Shown here: piece by piece, positions 15,619 through 23,615 of the stretch
How positions within the stretch are numbered: position 1 is the stretch's first letter
Layout: every line of letters begins with the position of its first letter
From: Geobacter sp. UBA698
Lineage (GTDB): Bacteria; Desulfobacterota; Desulfuromonadia; Geobacterales; Pseudopelobacteraceae
Length of the DNA: 35,054 bases
Assembly (NCBI GenBank): GCA_002298925.1
Contig: DBMM01000004.1
Span: forward strand, 1 to 35,054
Reading direction: 5' to 3'
Notes under the pieces: model-generated
What the model saw: only the letters and a program-made list of their open reading frames with translations
What the model was told of the DNA's origin: nothing
Databases searched by the model: none
Translations under genes and position numbers: made by a program

Positions 15619-16998
15619 TCATTTCCGACGGGTAGTTTTTTTCTGTTTAACCGGATGATTGGCAAAATCTGTTTCCCAGACCTGGTCAGCAATTTCGCCA
15701 TAGGCGGCAGAATAGGCATCCATCTCGACCGCCAGGCCGGTAAAGATCTCTTCGGCGCCTTCGTGGGTCGCATAGGCTCCTTCACTGGAGAAGATCTCCC
15801 GGCCGACATCAGGATGATCGATCAACATGCAGGGTCGCAGCAGGTTGTCGTGTTCGCCCTGTTTTTCCCTGATTTTCCTGAAAAATGGTGATGCCAGGGC
15901 ATCACGCAGGGTTGTCTTGCGGATATTGTCCACCGCCACGTGGCAAAAAACGCACGGCTCGATATCTCCGTTGGCGTTGATATGGAAATATTTTCTGCCA
16001 CCGGCCAGGCATCCGGATACAATCGGCCCGTCATTCCAGAAATCGATAAAGAGCATCGGCTTACTGTCACGGAAACCTGCCACACTGCGACGAAGATTAT
16101 CCCGCTGCTCCGGTGTGGGCATCAGCCCCGTTTCCGGCTTCCTTCCGACCGGGACATAGGAAAAGAGCCACAGGGCAAAGACCCCCTTGGAAAGTAGCAT
16201 GTCGATGTACTCAGGGTTATTGATGATGTGGGTATTTTTACTGGAATGGGTGAATGAGCCGCAGAAGGAAAGCCCCCCCTCACGCAGCAGGTCCATGGCC
16301 CGCATGACTTTTTTGAAATGCCCGGCACCGCGACGCTCGTCGGTCTCCTGCTCATACCCCTCCAGAGAGAACGAAGGCATCACGTTGCCCACCTCTGTCA
16401 GCCGCTCAACCATCTGTTCGTCGATCAGCCCGCCATGGGTAAAGACCAGAAAGGCCATGTCGCTGTGTTTCTTGAATACGTCAAAGATCCCCTTCATGTA
16501 AAACGGTTCACCACCGGAGATTACAGCAAAATAGATACCCATCTCTTTCATCTGCATCAGGACTGAATCCAGCTCATCCAGGGACAGCTCCAACGATTTG
16601 CCGTAGTCACCGGCATAGCATCCGTAGCAGTTCAGATCGCACTTCATGGTCGGACTGATGACCACGGTGGAGGGCGGATAGAATCCGTTGGCATCAGCCC
16701 ATTCCTTGCGCTTGTTGGTACCGTTCAGCAGATGATTGATGGCCAGGTTGCTGATCCATTTGTCCCGCTGGTTGGGGTGCAGGTCTCGCAGGATGCGCCG
16801 GGGAAACTCGATGCTGGGATGCTTGTCACGCACCAGCCCCCTGATCCAGCGGATACGTTCCTTATAGTAGTCCTTCTTGGGAATCATCTCCATCAGATGG
16901 GTCATCTTGATCAAGGTTTCATCGGAAGAGTTGGTCGCCAGTGACAGCAGGTACGTTAAAACCTTTTCCTTGGTGTAATCTTTTAAGGCTTGAATCAT
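15619..16998 (-). CDS. Radical SAM protein with SPASM-like C-terminal region
   Basis: A 459-residue radical SAM enzyme without a B12 domain. A helical N-terminal region of about 100 residues precedes the barrel. The cluster motif is KCDLNCYGC (Cys120, Cys124, Cys127), then VISGGEPF. A C-terminal part has a SPASM-like pattern: SGCLAGGRKYFHINANGDIEPCVFC and later LLRPCMLIDHP, suggesting at least one auxiliary iron-sulfur cluster. The ATG at 16998 is chosen because GGGAG stands 6 bp before it; a frame reaching 17049 would overlap the glycosyltransferase gene. SPASM enzymes often act on peptides or sugars, so the substrate may differ from that of the four B12 enzymes. Function unknown. Confidence 0.82.
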   Translation of the reverse strand: MIQALKDYTKEKVLTYLLSLATNSSDETLIKMTHLMEMIPKKDYYKERIRWIRGLVRDKHPSIEFPRRILRDLHPNQRDKWISNLAINHLLNGTNKRKEWADANGFYPPSTVVISPTMKCDLNCYGCYAGDYGKSLELSLDELDSVLMQMKEMGIYFAVISGGEPFYMKGIFDVFKKHSDMAFLVFTHGGLIDEQMVERLTEVGNVMPSFSLEGYEQETDERRGAGHFKKVMRAMDLLREGGLSFCGSFTHSSKNTHIINNPEYIDMLLSKGVFALWLFSYVPVGRKPETGLMPTPEQRDNLRRSVAGFRDSKPMLFIDFWNDGPIVSGCLAGGRKYFHINANGDIEPCVFCHVAVDNIRKTTLRDALASPFFRKIREKQGEHDNLLRPCMLIDHPDVGREIFSSEGAYATHEGAEEIFTGLAVEMDAYSAAYGEIADQVWETDFANHPVKQKKTTRRK

Positions 16999-17012
16999 TT
17001 GATACTCCCTTG

Positions 17013-17681
17013 TTACATGTGGCGTAAAAAAATCTTGCAGATACTCCACGTGTCACGCACCGGCTTAAAATGGCTGGTGGCGCGTCCGTCGGCGATCCGG
17101 GCAGGCACCGGAAGTGATGCAATCCTGAATCCATTCCGCCAAGCCTTCATGAGTATTTCCATCTCCAGGTCATAGCCGTCTGCCACCAGGGTCATCGATT
17201 TGAGCAGAGCAGACGAATAACAGCGAAACCCTGACTGGCTGTCGGTAATCTTGAACCCGGTCCGTTTTCTCATGCACCAGACACCAAAGCGGTTCCAGGA
17301 AGCGCGCAGTCCGGCCATCTTCTCAAACTGCCGGTGACGTGAAGCGATCAGCAGGTCTGTCCCGCTTTCCCGGGCGGATTCGTACAGTCGTGATACGGCG
17401 GACACATCGTGCTGGCCGTCGGCATCAAGTGTGATAACCGCCTCAAAACCCTGCTCAAGTGCCCAGGCAAAACCAGTGCGAAGCGCTCTGCCCTTGCCCC
17501 GATTATGCTCATGCCGCAAAACGGTGAGCGGCAATGCCCCCGCTACTCCGGCTGTCCCGTCAGTAGAGCCGTCATCCACGACAACAACGGGAACGCCCGC
17601 ATCAAGACATTCCAAGGCAACAGCCCCAAGGGTCTTTTCGGCATTAAATGATGGGATCAGTATGCAGTAAGTCATTGGCAA
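17013..17681 (-). CDS. GT2-family glycosyltransferase
   Basis: A 222-residue glycosyltransferase of family 2, like dolichyl-phosphate or undecaprenyl-phosphate sugar transferases but without C-terminal membrane helices. The motifs are ILIPSFNAEKTL at the N-terminus, VVDDGSTDGT (36-43), NRGKGRALRTG (60-70), the metal-binding DAD at 86-88 in ITLDADGQHD, and a later DSQSGFRCYS. It transfers a sugar from a nucleotide donor, perhaps to a lipid. The conserved N-terminus begins almost at the ATG, so the 38-bp overlap with the end of the deacetylase gene (17644-17681) is real. Confidence 0.88.
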   Translation of the reverse strand: MPMTYCILIPSFNAEKTLGAVALECLDAGVPVVVVDDGSTDGTAGVAGALPLTVLRHEHNRGKGRALRTGFAWALEQGFEAVITLDADGQHDVSAVSRLYESARESGTDLLIASRHRQFEKMAGLRASWNRFGVWCMRKRTGFKITDSQSGFRCYSSALLKSMTLVADGYDLEMEILMKAWRNGFRIASLPVPARIADGRATSHFKPVRDTWSICKIFLRHM

Positions 17682-18489
17682 CTAGTTCTTTCAGTGTGGT
17701 GAAACGAAAACGTTCAAACAAGCTCCGTACTCTTGGCACGGCATCATTCCTTGTTCCGTATGCGGCAAATCGCTTGATGGGAGGAAGACTCAGCCGCGGA
17801 CCATCAGGATCGACATCACGGGGGTGCAGGTACAACACTCCGGGATTACCCGCCGCATTCAGCCGTTCAAGCGTATGCGCTACCAGTGTTAGTGGAAAGA
17901 ACCTGAACCCCCAGCCGCCCCCCGTGGGCAGGTTTCCAAAACAGGTCGGCGTTACCAATGGCGGAATCTCCCACATATTTCTGCCGGCTGCTACAAACCG
18001 GAAAGGAACCCGTGATCCACGGCGGTCGCCAACGAAAGGCAGCGGACTTAAACTGGAATCGTAGCAATAATCTCGCTCTGCAAGAATCTCGTGAACCCAG
18101 GGAGTCCGCTCAGATACTGACCACTGAGGTGCCCGGAAACCTATCGGCAGGTGACCGGACTGCGCCAGAATTATCTCCTCGGTTCGTGCCAGTTCATCCC
18201 GGAACTGATCAGGAGTCAGCTGATGGATCAGAGTATGCGACCAGCCGTGGGAGGCGATCTCATGCCCACCGGCGGCGATCATCTTCACCAACTCGGGTTC
18301 TTCCTTCGCAACTGAGCCCAGAACAAAAAAAGTGGCCTTTACCCCGGACTCTCCCAGCAATGACAGAATACGTTCTGTTGCCCTGCATACCCGCCAGCTG
18401 TTTCGTGGAATCGGCTGAATTCGATCAACACCACAGATATGATACCAGTCTTCTACATCAACGGTAAGGGCATTGCGAAACACATCCAC
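17644..18489 (-). CDS. Polysaccharide deacetylase, DUF3473 subfamily
   Basis: First gene of the operon; about 281 residues of the NodB-fold deacetylase family. The N-terminus ALTVDVEDWYHI gives the DxED metal site (Asp11, Asp14), HEIASHGWSH gives the metal His pair (His81, His85), and ATFFVLG lies between. The C-terminal LYLHPRDVDPDGPRL is typical of the DUF3473 type found in exopolysaccharide/PEP-CTERM loci. It probably removes an acetyl group from a sugar polymer or lipid-linked sugar. Both possible starts are GTG: 18489, or 18483, which has GGAG 5 bp ahead and is the better one. No exosortase gene is seen. Confidence 0.87.
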   Translation of the reverse strand: MDVFRNALTVDVEDWYHICGVDRIQPIPRNSWRVCRATERILSLLGESGVKATFFVLGSVAKEEPELVKMIAAGGHEIASHGWSHTLIHQLTPDQFRDELARTEEIILAQSGHLPIGFRAPQWSVSERTPWVHEILAERDYCYDSSLSPLPFVGDRRGSRVPFRFVAAGRNMWEIPPLVTPTCFGNLPTGGGWGFRFFPLTLVAHTLERLNAAGNPGVLYLHPRDVDPDGPRLSLPPIKRFAAYGTRNDAVPRVRSLFERFRFTTLKELVANDLLHTDPII

Positions 18490-18791
18490 TCCACAGATAA
18501 AATATAAACAGTTAAAATACCTGTTTAAAATATTTTAGTCAACAAACACGGAAAAAGTACGCTCTTTCGTGACGTTACGCCCTGTACCAAATTGTAATAT
18601 CTAGTGTACTTGTTTATTTCGTTTCCGATAATTAGAGATTGTCTGATTTTATTACGGCAAATGAGTAAGGAGATCATACTGGTTTGTCCTAGACAAAATG
18701 GTTGTCAGTTGGCAAGCAGAGTCAATCTGCTGAAAGATCTGCCATCCTTGAAACGTAATTTGTAAACAAAATAAGTATTTTTGACAGGTGA
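18490..18791. other. Intergenic region with operon promoter, no CRISPR repeats
   Basis: A 302-bp AT-rich gap between the Cas6-like gene and the biosynthetic operon. It holds the promoter at 18514-18542. A short hairpin (AGCAGA, loop GTCAA, TCTGCT, 18715-18731) lies about 60 bp downstream of the Cas6-like stop but has no T-run, so it is at best a weak terminator. I looked for direct repeats of CRISPR size and saw none, and no reading frame of note. Confidence 0.6.
18514..18542 (-). promoter_or_regulatory. Sigma70-type promoter of the biosynthetic operon
   Basis: On the minus strand TTGACT (18542-18537), a 17-bp spacer and TATTTT (18519-18514) lie about 25 bp ahead of the first start codon. 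The -35 matches the consensus in 5 of 6 positions and the spacer is ideal. The region is AT-rich. This is the only strong promoter I found for the 18-gene unit. Confidence 0.6.
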
Positions 18792-19706
18792 TCATTCTAT
18801 GGAAAGGTCGAAACAACCAAAACCGAACGAGGCCCCTTTACCTACATTAACGTAACGGCCAACAACCAAAAAAGGGATCAGTTCCGAGAAATCACCGTTG
18901 AAGCGGCCATGGCCCAAAACACCGGACAACCTGGCCGCTCCCTCACCGATGGTGCCGTAATGGAAACTGGATTCACCGCAGGCAATGACTTCAGCCTGGC
19001 GGGAAAGTTCCCTAAAATTCTGATCAAGTTGACACTGACCATAGTAATAGGCCATTGATGAAACCCGCCTCAAAAGAGAGCGGGCAAAGAAACTGAATTC
19101 AAAGGACTTTAACTGGCGACCGGCTCTGATCAGCTTAAGTGGTGAAAGCAACTCTACCCTGAGAGTAGTTCCACCCCAGGGACGGCTTTCCAGGATGCCG
19201 GCGACCGAAAGCACTACCAGATTTTCCGGCCGCGTCACTCTACAGCCTTCGCCCAATGTCAGGCCCATGCCCTGATAATCGCGCGCTGCAATCCTGACAA
19301 GCTCACCACGCACTGTTTCCCCATCCCCTGCCAGCAAATCGGCAAATCCCTCCAGCAGCAAATCCAGACAGGTAATTGCCCTGCCTACCACAACCAGACC
19401 GCATTCGAACAAACCGTGGCGCTGACTGTCATCATCCACAAGAGGGAATGAAAATGAGAACGGCAGGGGCGGTTTCTGGTGGCGTTTGAGTGCATCCGGA
19501 TCAACCGTAAGTTCCTGAGCAAAAACCAGATACCAGCTGCAGTCATCACGGACGGAACAGAGCCGGCAGGTCCGCGTAGGCCAGCGACAGACAGCCGCCC
19601 GGCAGACGTCACCAAAATCCGCCCCCTGCAACATCAAGCGCCGGGCAAGGCCAGCTCTGTTTTCAGTCTGAACATACAGGACAAGCTGAACGAGATTGAA
19701 TTCCAT
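18792..19706 (-). CDS. Cas6-like RAMP endoribonuclease, stand-alone
   Basis: A 304-residue protein of the Cas6 type (family with a C-terminal Cas6 RAMP domain). Near the N-terminus it has the cysteine pattern VCRAAVC...CRLCSVRDDC (Cys35, Cys40, Cys47, Cys50, Cys56), as in many Cas6 proteins of this branch. The C-terminus GVLGHGRFNGDFSELIPFL followed by GRYVNVGKGASFGFG (Gly-rich loop about 289-297) is the RNA-binding signature. Cas6 normally cuts CRISPR precursor RNA, but no repeats or other cas genes are visible. It starts only 22 bp after the sdh terminator, so it may depend on read-through. Catalytic residues cannot be assigned by eye. Confidence 0.72.
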   Translation of the reverse strand: MEFNLVQLVLYVQTENRAGLARRLMLQGADFGDVCRAAVCRWPTRTCRLCSVRDDCSWYLVFAQELTVDPDALKRHQKPPLPFSFSFPLVDDDSQRHGLFECGLVVVGRAITCLDLLLEGFADLLAGDGETVRGELVRIAARDYQGMGLTLGEGCRVTRPENLVVLSVAGILESRPWGGTTLRVELLSPLKLIRAGRQLKSFEFSFFARSLLRRVSSMAYYYGQCQLDQNFRELSRQAEVIACGESSFHYGTIGEGAARLSGVLGHGRFNGDFSELIPFLVVGRYVNVGKGASFGFGCFDLSIE

Positions 19707-19727
19707 GGCGGCATGACCTTTAGTTGT

Positions 19728-19756
19728 TAAAAAAAAGGGCAGCCTTGCGGCTGCCC
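19728..19756 (-). terminator. Intrinsic terminator of the sdhCAB operon
   Basis: Perfect 8-bp stem GGGCAGCC / GGCTGCCC around a four-base loop (19737-19756), followed on the minus strand by eight T residues (19736-19729). It is 30 bp after the sdhB stop. Confidence 0.88.
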
Positions 19757-19785
19757 TGACAGAAACGTATCACAACAAAAAAAGA

Positions 19786-20544
19786 TTAGGCGAACTGGGC
19801 CTTGAGGAACTCCCGGTTCATGCGGGCGATGAACTTGACGTTGATCCCCTTGGGGCAGGCTGCCTGGCACTCGTAGTGGTTAGTGCAGTTACCGAAACCG
19901 CATTCGGTCATGGCATTAGACATGTTCATCACGCGTTCGGCTGCTTCGGCTTTACCCTGTGGCAACAGCGCCAACTGGGAAACCTTGGCTCCGGTAAACA
20001 GCATGGCAGCGCCATTGGGGCAACCGGCCACGCAGGCACCACAACCGACGCACTCGGCAGCATCCATGGCTTCGTCGGCCACCGGTTTCGGGATCAAAAT
20101 GGCGTTACCGTCAGCAACTCCACCGGTGTGGCAGGAGGTATAACCGCCGGCCTGGATGATCTTGTCAAGGGCGGAACGGTCCACGATCAGGTCGCGGATA
20201 ATCGGGAAGGCGCGGGCCCGCCAGGGTTCGATGTAGATGGTGTCGCCATCCTTGAACTTGCGCATATGCAGCTGGCAAACTGTGGTACGATCCTGCCCGC
20301 CATGGGGCGCTCCATTGATAACCTGGGAGCACATGCCGCAGATACCCTCGCGGCAATCGTGGTCAAACACGATCGGATCCTTGCCGCTATGGATCAGGTC
20401 TTCGTTGACGCAATCGAGCATCTCCAGGAAGGAGTGGTGCTCGGTGATGTTCTTGGCGGTATAGGTCTCGAACTTTCCGGGATCGTTGGCATTCTTTTGG
20501 CGCCACACGATCAGTGTCAGTGTCATGGTCTTGTGATCGCTCAT
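19786..20544 (-). CDS. sdhB: Succinate dehydrogenase/fumarate reductase iron-sulfur subunit
   Basis: A 252-residue iron-sulfur subunit. The [2Fe-2S] ligands are in DCREGICGMC (Cys64, Cys69, Cys72) and TVC (Cys90). The C-terminal ferredoxin-like domain has CVGCGACVAGC (165-175) and CGFGNC...ECQAACPKG (215-230), giving the [4Fe-4S] and [3Fe-4S] sites. It passes electrons between the flavin of SdhA and the haems of SdhC. The start overlaps the sdhA stop by one base (TAATG). In Geobacter the equivalent FrdCAB complex works in both directions, as succinate dehydrogenase and fumarate reductase; frdB is an equally fitting name. Confidence 0.95.
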   Translation of the reverse strand: MSDHKTMTLTLIVWRQKNANDPGKFETYTAKNITEHHSFLEMLDCVNEDLIHSGKDPIVFDHDCREGICGMCSQVINGAPHGGQDRTTVCQLHMRKFKDGDTIYIEPWRARAFPIIRDLIVDRSALDKIIQAGGYTSCHTGGVADGNAILIPKPVADEAMDAAECVGCGACVAGCPNGAAMLFTGAKVSQLALLPQGKAEAAERVMNMSNAMTECGFGNCTNHYECQAACPKGINVKFIARMNREFLKAQFA

Positions 20545-22457
20545 TATTTGTAGCTCCTTACGGCGAGATGTACGTTGTCGAACTTCAACGGCTCCTTGTG
20601 CAGCTCGGGCTCTTTATTGTCACCCTTGTATTCCCAAGCACCGACGTAGCAGTAATTGACATCGTCACGCTGTGCCTCACCCGCATCCTGATATTCAACT
20701 CGGAAGTGCCCACCACAGGACTCGTTGCGGTGCAGGGCGTCACGGCAAAGCAGTTCGCTGAACTCGAGGAAGTCGGCGGTACGGCCGGCATTTTCCAGCT
20801 GCTGGTTGAGTTCTGCGCCGCTGCCGGTAACCTTGACATTCTTCCAGAATTCTTCGCGCAGGGCCGGAATCTTCTTGAGGTTTGTTTCAAGGGATTCCTT
20901 GGTGCGGGCCATGCCGCAGTTTTCCCACATCAGACCACCGAGTTCACGCATGAACTCGAAAACGGTCTTTTTGCCGTTGATGGAGAGGTACTTATTCTGC
21001 TCCGCCGTGACATCCTCCACAGACTTTTTGAATTCAGCATGGTCTGCCTTGACCTGGCCCGGTTTGACTGTTGCCAGATAGCCGCCGATGGTATAGGGAA
21101 TAACGAAATAGCCGTCGGCCAGACCCTGCATGAGGGCCGAAGCACCCAGGCGGTTGGCGCCATGGACAGAAAAGTTGGCCTCGCCCAGTACGAACAGACC
21201 GGGGATGTTGCTCATCAGATTATAATCGACCCACAGGCCGCCCATGGCGTAGTGCGGGGCCGGATACATGCGCATGGGGCGCTTGTAACCGTTTTCATCG
21301 GTGATCTTTTCGTACATCTCGAACAGGTTGCCGTAACGCTCACGGATGGTGTCCTCACCGAGGCGCTTGATGGAGTCGGCAAAGTCCAGGTACACGCCGC
21401 GGCCGCCGGGGCCGACGCCGCGACCGTCGTCGCACTGCTCCTTGGCTGCGCGGGAGGCGATGTCACGCGGCGCCAGGTTGCCGTAGGAGGGGTATTTGCG
21501 CTCCAGATAGTAATCGCGGTCATCCTCGGCGATCTCGTTAGGATGTTTGCCGCAATCTTCCTTCTTCTTGGGAACCCATACGCGTCCATCGTTCCTGAGT
21601 GACTCGGACATCAGGGTCAGCTTGGACTGATAGTCGCCGGCCTGCGGGATACAGGTCGGATGAATCTGGGTGTAGCAGGGATTGGCGAAGTACGCGCCCT
21701 TCTTGTGGGCCTTCCAGTTGGCCGTAACCGAGCAGCCCATGGCATTGGTGGAGAGGTAGAAGACATTGACGTAACCGCCGGTGCAGAGGCAGACCGCATC
21801 AGCTGCGTAGCTCTCAAGCTGGCCGTTCACCAGGTTGCGTACGGTAATACCGCGGGCCACGCCGTCGACAACCACCAGATCGAGCATCTCGCGGCGGTCA
21901 TACATCTTGACCGTGCCGGCCTTGATCTGACGGGAAAGAGCCGAGTAGGCGCCCAGCAGAAGCTGCTGACCGGTCTGGCCTCGTGCGAAAAAGGTACGGG
22001 AAACCTGGGCGCCGCCGAAGGAACGGTTGTCCAGATAACCGGCGTAATCGCGGGCAAAGGGGACACCCTGGGCCACGCACTGGTCGATGATGTTGTTGGA
22101 TACCTGGGCCAGACGCCAGACGTCGGCCTCACGGGCACGGAAGTCGCCCCCCTTGATGGTATCGTAGAACAGTCGGTAGATGGAGTCGCCATCATTGGGA
22201 TAATTCTTGGCGGCATTGATTCCACCCTGGGCAGCGATGGAGTGGGCACGACGCGGGCTGTCCTGGTAGCAGAACGCCTGGACGTTATAGCCGAGTTCAC
22301 CCAGCGAGGCGGCAGCGGCGCCGCCGGCCAGACCGGTACCGACCACGATGACGTTGTACTTGCGCTTGTTGGCGGGATTGACCAGCTTCAGATCGAAGCG
22401 GTGCTTATCCCAGGTTTCTTGAATTGGTCCGGTAGGACATTTTCCGTCAAGTATCAC
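20544..22457 (-). CDS. sdhA: Succinate dehydrogenase/fumarate reductase flavoprotein subunit
   Basis: A 637-residue flavoprotein. The FAD-binding GTGLAGG is at 40-46 and the flavin-linking His is His72 in RRAHSIAAQGGINAAKN. HGANRLGASALMQGLADG supplies active-site residues in the C-terminal half. The length is normal for the B-type enzymes of epsilon- and deltaproteobacteria. It oxidises succinate or reduces fumarate at the cytoplasmic face, in complex with SdhB and SdhC. It lies 10 bp after sdhC. The alternative name is frdA. Confidence 0.95.
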   Translation of the reverse strand: MILDGKCPTGPIQETWDKHRFDLKLVNPANKRKYNVIVVGTGLAGGAAAASLGELGYNVQAFCYQDSPRRAHSIAAQGGINAAKNYPNDGDSIYRLFYDTIKGGDFRAREADVWRLAQVSNNIIDQCVAQGVPFARDYAGYLDNRSFGGAQVSRTFFARGQTGQQLLLGAYSALSRQIKAGTVKMYDRREMLDLVVVDGVARGITVRNLVNGQLESYAADAVCLCTGGYVNVFYLSTNAMGCSVTANWKAHKKGAYFANPCYTQIHPTCIPQAGDYQSKLTLMSESLRNDGRVWVPKKKEDCGKHPNEIAEDDRDYYLERKYPSYGNLAPRDIASRAAKEQCDDGRGVGPGGRGVYLDFADSIKRLGEDTIRERYGNLFEMYEKITDENGYKRPMRMYPAPHYAMGGLWVDYNLMSNIPGLFVLGEANFSVHGANRLGASALMQGLADGYFVIPYTIGGYLATVKPGQVKADHAEFKKSVEDVTAEQNKYLSINGKKTVFEFMRELGGLMWENCGMARTKESLETNLKKIPALREEFWKNVKVTGSGAELNQQLENAGRTADFLEFSELLCRDALHRNESCGGHFRVEYQDAGEAQRDDVNYCYVGAWEYKGDNKEPELHKEPLKFDNVHLAVRSYK

Positions 22458-22467
22458 AATAACCCCC

Positions 22468-23145
22468 TTATTTCAGAATTCGTACGAGAATGGTAAGCGG
22501 CACGGCGGCATAACCAAGGAACATTACCAGAGCGACCAATGTACCGGCCTTAGTGATGAAAGGCTGGATCCTGTCATTGCTCCAGCCCATGGTCTGGAAA
22601 AAACTCTGAATACCGTGGGACAGATGCAAAAAGAGAACCACCATTGCTCCGGCATAGATCAGAGTTACGCCAACGTTCTGGAAAGCGGCGACTACCATGC
22701 CCAGGACATTAGGGTTACCAAGGACATCCGGGTGTGTGAGGGCTGCCGTTTCAGGGCTGATCACCTGGATGGTGAAATGCAGCAGATGATAAACGATGAA
22801 GAGCAGCAGCAGCGAGCCGGTCCAGATCATGTTTTCGCTGGCAAAGGAGGCCTTCTGGGTGTACTTGACGGCATACTGCCGGGGACGACCTCCGCGGTTT
22901 TCCATGGTCAGCTGGATGCCGAACCAGATGTGAATGCAGACAAAAGCGAGCAGACCGAGACGGAAGCCCCAGATGATGGGCGACGGCAAACTGTGGAGGT
23001 GGTGGGCGTAGGCATTGATGCCACCCGGAAGCCACCCGAAAATACTCGAGTTTCCGAGCAGATGGATGACGGCAAACAAGACAATGCATTGCCCTGTTAT
23101 CGCCATCAGGATCTTTCTGCCGATAGAAGTGCTAAACAGTTGCAT
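22468..23145 (-). CDS. sdhC: Succinate dehydrogenase/fumarate reductase cytochrome b subunit
   Basis: A 225-residue membrane subunit with five predicted helices, the length of single-subunit (B-type) dihaem anchors. His residues that may bind haem lie in the helices at FAVIHLLGN, FVCIHIWFG, VYHLLHF and LHLSHGI. It anchors SdhAB and exchanges electrons with menaquinone. The ATG at 23145 is chosen because AAGGAAGGA lies ahead of it and the protein then begins MQLFSTSIGRKI; a frame extending to 23178 has no support. First gene of the operon. Confidence 0.93.
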   Translation of the reverse strand: MQLFSTSIGRKILMAITGQCIVLFAVIHLLGNSSIFGWLPGGINAYAHHLHSLPSPIIWGFRLGLLAFVCIHIWFGIQLTMENRGGRPRQYAVKYTQKASFASENMIWTGSLLLLFIVYHLLHFTIQVISPETAALTHPDVLGNPNVLGMVVAAFQNVGVTLIYAGAMVVLFLHLSHGIQSFFQTMGWSNDRIQPFITKAGTLVALVMFLGYAAVPLTILVRILK

Positions 23146-23374
23146 AGAGTTCCTTCCTTTTCTAGAGTATGAAACCACTTTTAAATTAAATTAAATGATC
23201 GAACAAAACAGGGGGTACTAAAAGACGGACAGCTTACTGCCACTGAGGGGGACCACGCCAACGCATCCTGTAGACAACCTGCATACCATCCTCCTTCAAG
23301 CGTAATTGATGCGGCAGCCGCGCAATATAATAGTGCATTGTTATGTTTGAACCTCTTCATTTTCAAGACAAGGC

Positions 23375-23403
23375 ATACTAAACGTCGTTATAATAAAATG
23401 CAA
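23375..23403 (-). promoter_or_regulatory. Candidate promoter of sdhCAB
   Basis: The minus strand reads TTGCAT (23403-23398), 17 bp, TAGTAT (23380-23375), about 230 bp ahead of sdhC. The boxes are only moderate matches. Support comes from the conserved 13-nt element 3 bp upstream, which has the same spacing to the carbonic anhydrase -35 box. Confidence 0.4.
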
Positions 23404-23406
23404 CTG

Positions 23407-23419
23407 TTTTGTGTATACA
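23407..23419 (-). promoter_or_regulatory. Conserved 13-nt operator-like element, copy 1
   Basis: TGTATACACAAAA on the minus strand, with a palindromic TGTATACA core, 3 bp upstream of the putative -35 box of sdhCAB. An identical copy at identical spacing lies at 28659-28671. The position just upstream of -35 suits an activator. The regulator is unknown. Confidence 0.45.
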
Positions 23420-23615
23420 GGATACAAATAGAACCTGCTTGAACGGCCTACAGTTGCGGGATTGCATTTGAATAGACATTCTGTTAGTAACCATATTAAT
23501 TACATATTCTGCAAAGGCGGACAGTATCTGGCAACGCGCAAATTGCAGGGACAAGTGATGCATGGCAATAATGGTCACATGCCGAGCACCACCACAGTTA
23601 TAAATCGGAGATCAA

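Larger units (their letters stand above)
258..18489 (-). other. Radical-SAM-rich type II fatty acid/polyketide cluster with export genes
   Basis: Eighteen genes run in the same direction with no convincing internal terminator. They encode synthesis (ACP, ketosynthase pair, ketoreductase, dehydratase, thioesterase, acyltransferase-like protein), five radical SAM enzymes, lipid and sugar transfer (LpxL-type acyltransferase, GT2, polysaccharide deacetylase) and export (LolA-like, lipoprotein, MMPL). Eight junctions are 4-bp ATGA overlaps, which suggests translational coupling. Aryl-polyene clusters share the ketosynthase/reductase/dehydratase/thioesterase/acyltransferase/MMPL/LolA set, but no ammonia lyase or AMP ligase is seen here and the radical SAM genes are extra. 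Inference: the product is an acyl-chain-derived, probably membrane-anchored compound carried to the outer membrane and altered by radical chemistry. The cluster may continue left of the window. Confidence 0.75.
23146..23615. other. Divergent intergenic region sdhC / tgt
   Basis: A 470-bp AT-rich region. It contains the sdh promoter and the 13-nt element described separately. For tgt, TTGCAT (23462-23467), 17 bp and TAGTAA (23485-23490) is a weak promoter candidate. The short frames at 23181-23366 and 23378-23578 (minus) lack ribosome binding sites and family resemblance. No riboswitch or tRNA was recognised. Confidence 0.5.

Noticed and set aside
258..18489. Plain aryl-polyene cluster or hopanoid cluster
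   Set aside because: No ammonia lyase, AMP ligase or second ACP is seen for an aryl polyene, and no squalene-hopene cyclase or hpn synthesis genes for hopanoids.
18490..18791. Possible CRISPR array next to the Cas6-like gene
   Set aside because: No repeated unit of 25-40 bp with regular spacers is present here or in the other intergenic regions.
20514..21602. 362-codon plus-strand open frame opposite sdhA
   Set aside because: Antisense shadow of a clearly real, highly conserved flavoprotein gene; no ribosome binding site or recognisable domain.
23525..23545. Sigma54 promoter upstream of tgt (TGGCA ... TTGCA)
   Set aside because: The spacing between the two halves is 8 instead of 5 bases after TGGCAN, so the GG/GC phase does not fit.
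23181..23578. Small minus-strand proteins at 23181-23366 and 23378-23578
   Set aside because: They lie over the sdh promoter and 5' leader, lack ribosome binding sites and resemble no family.
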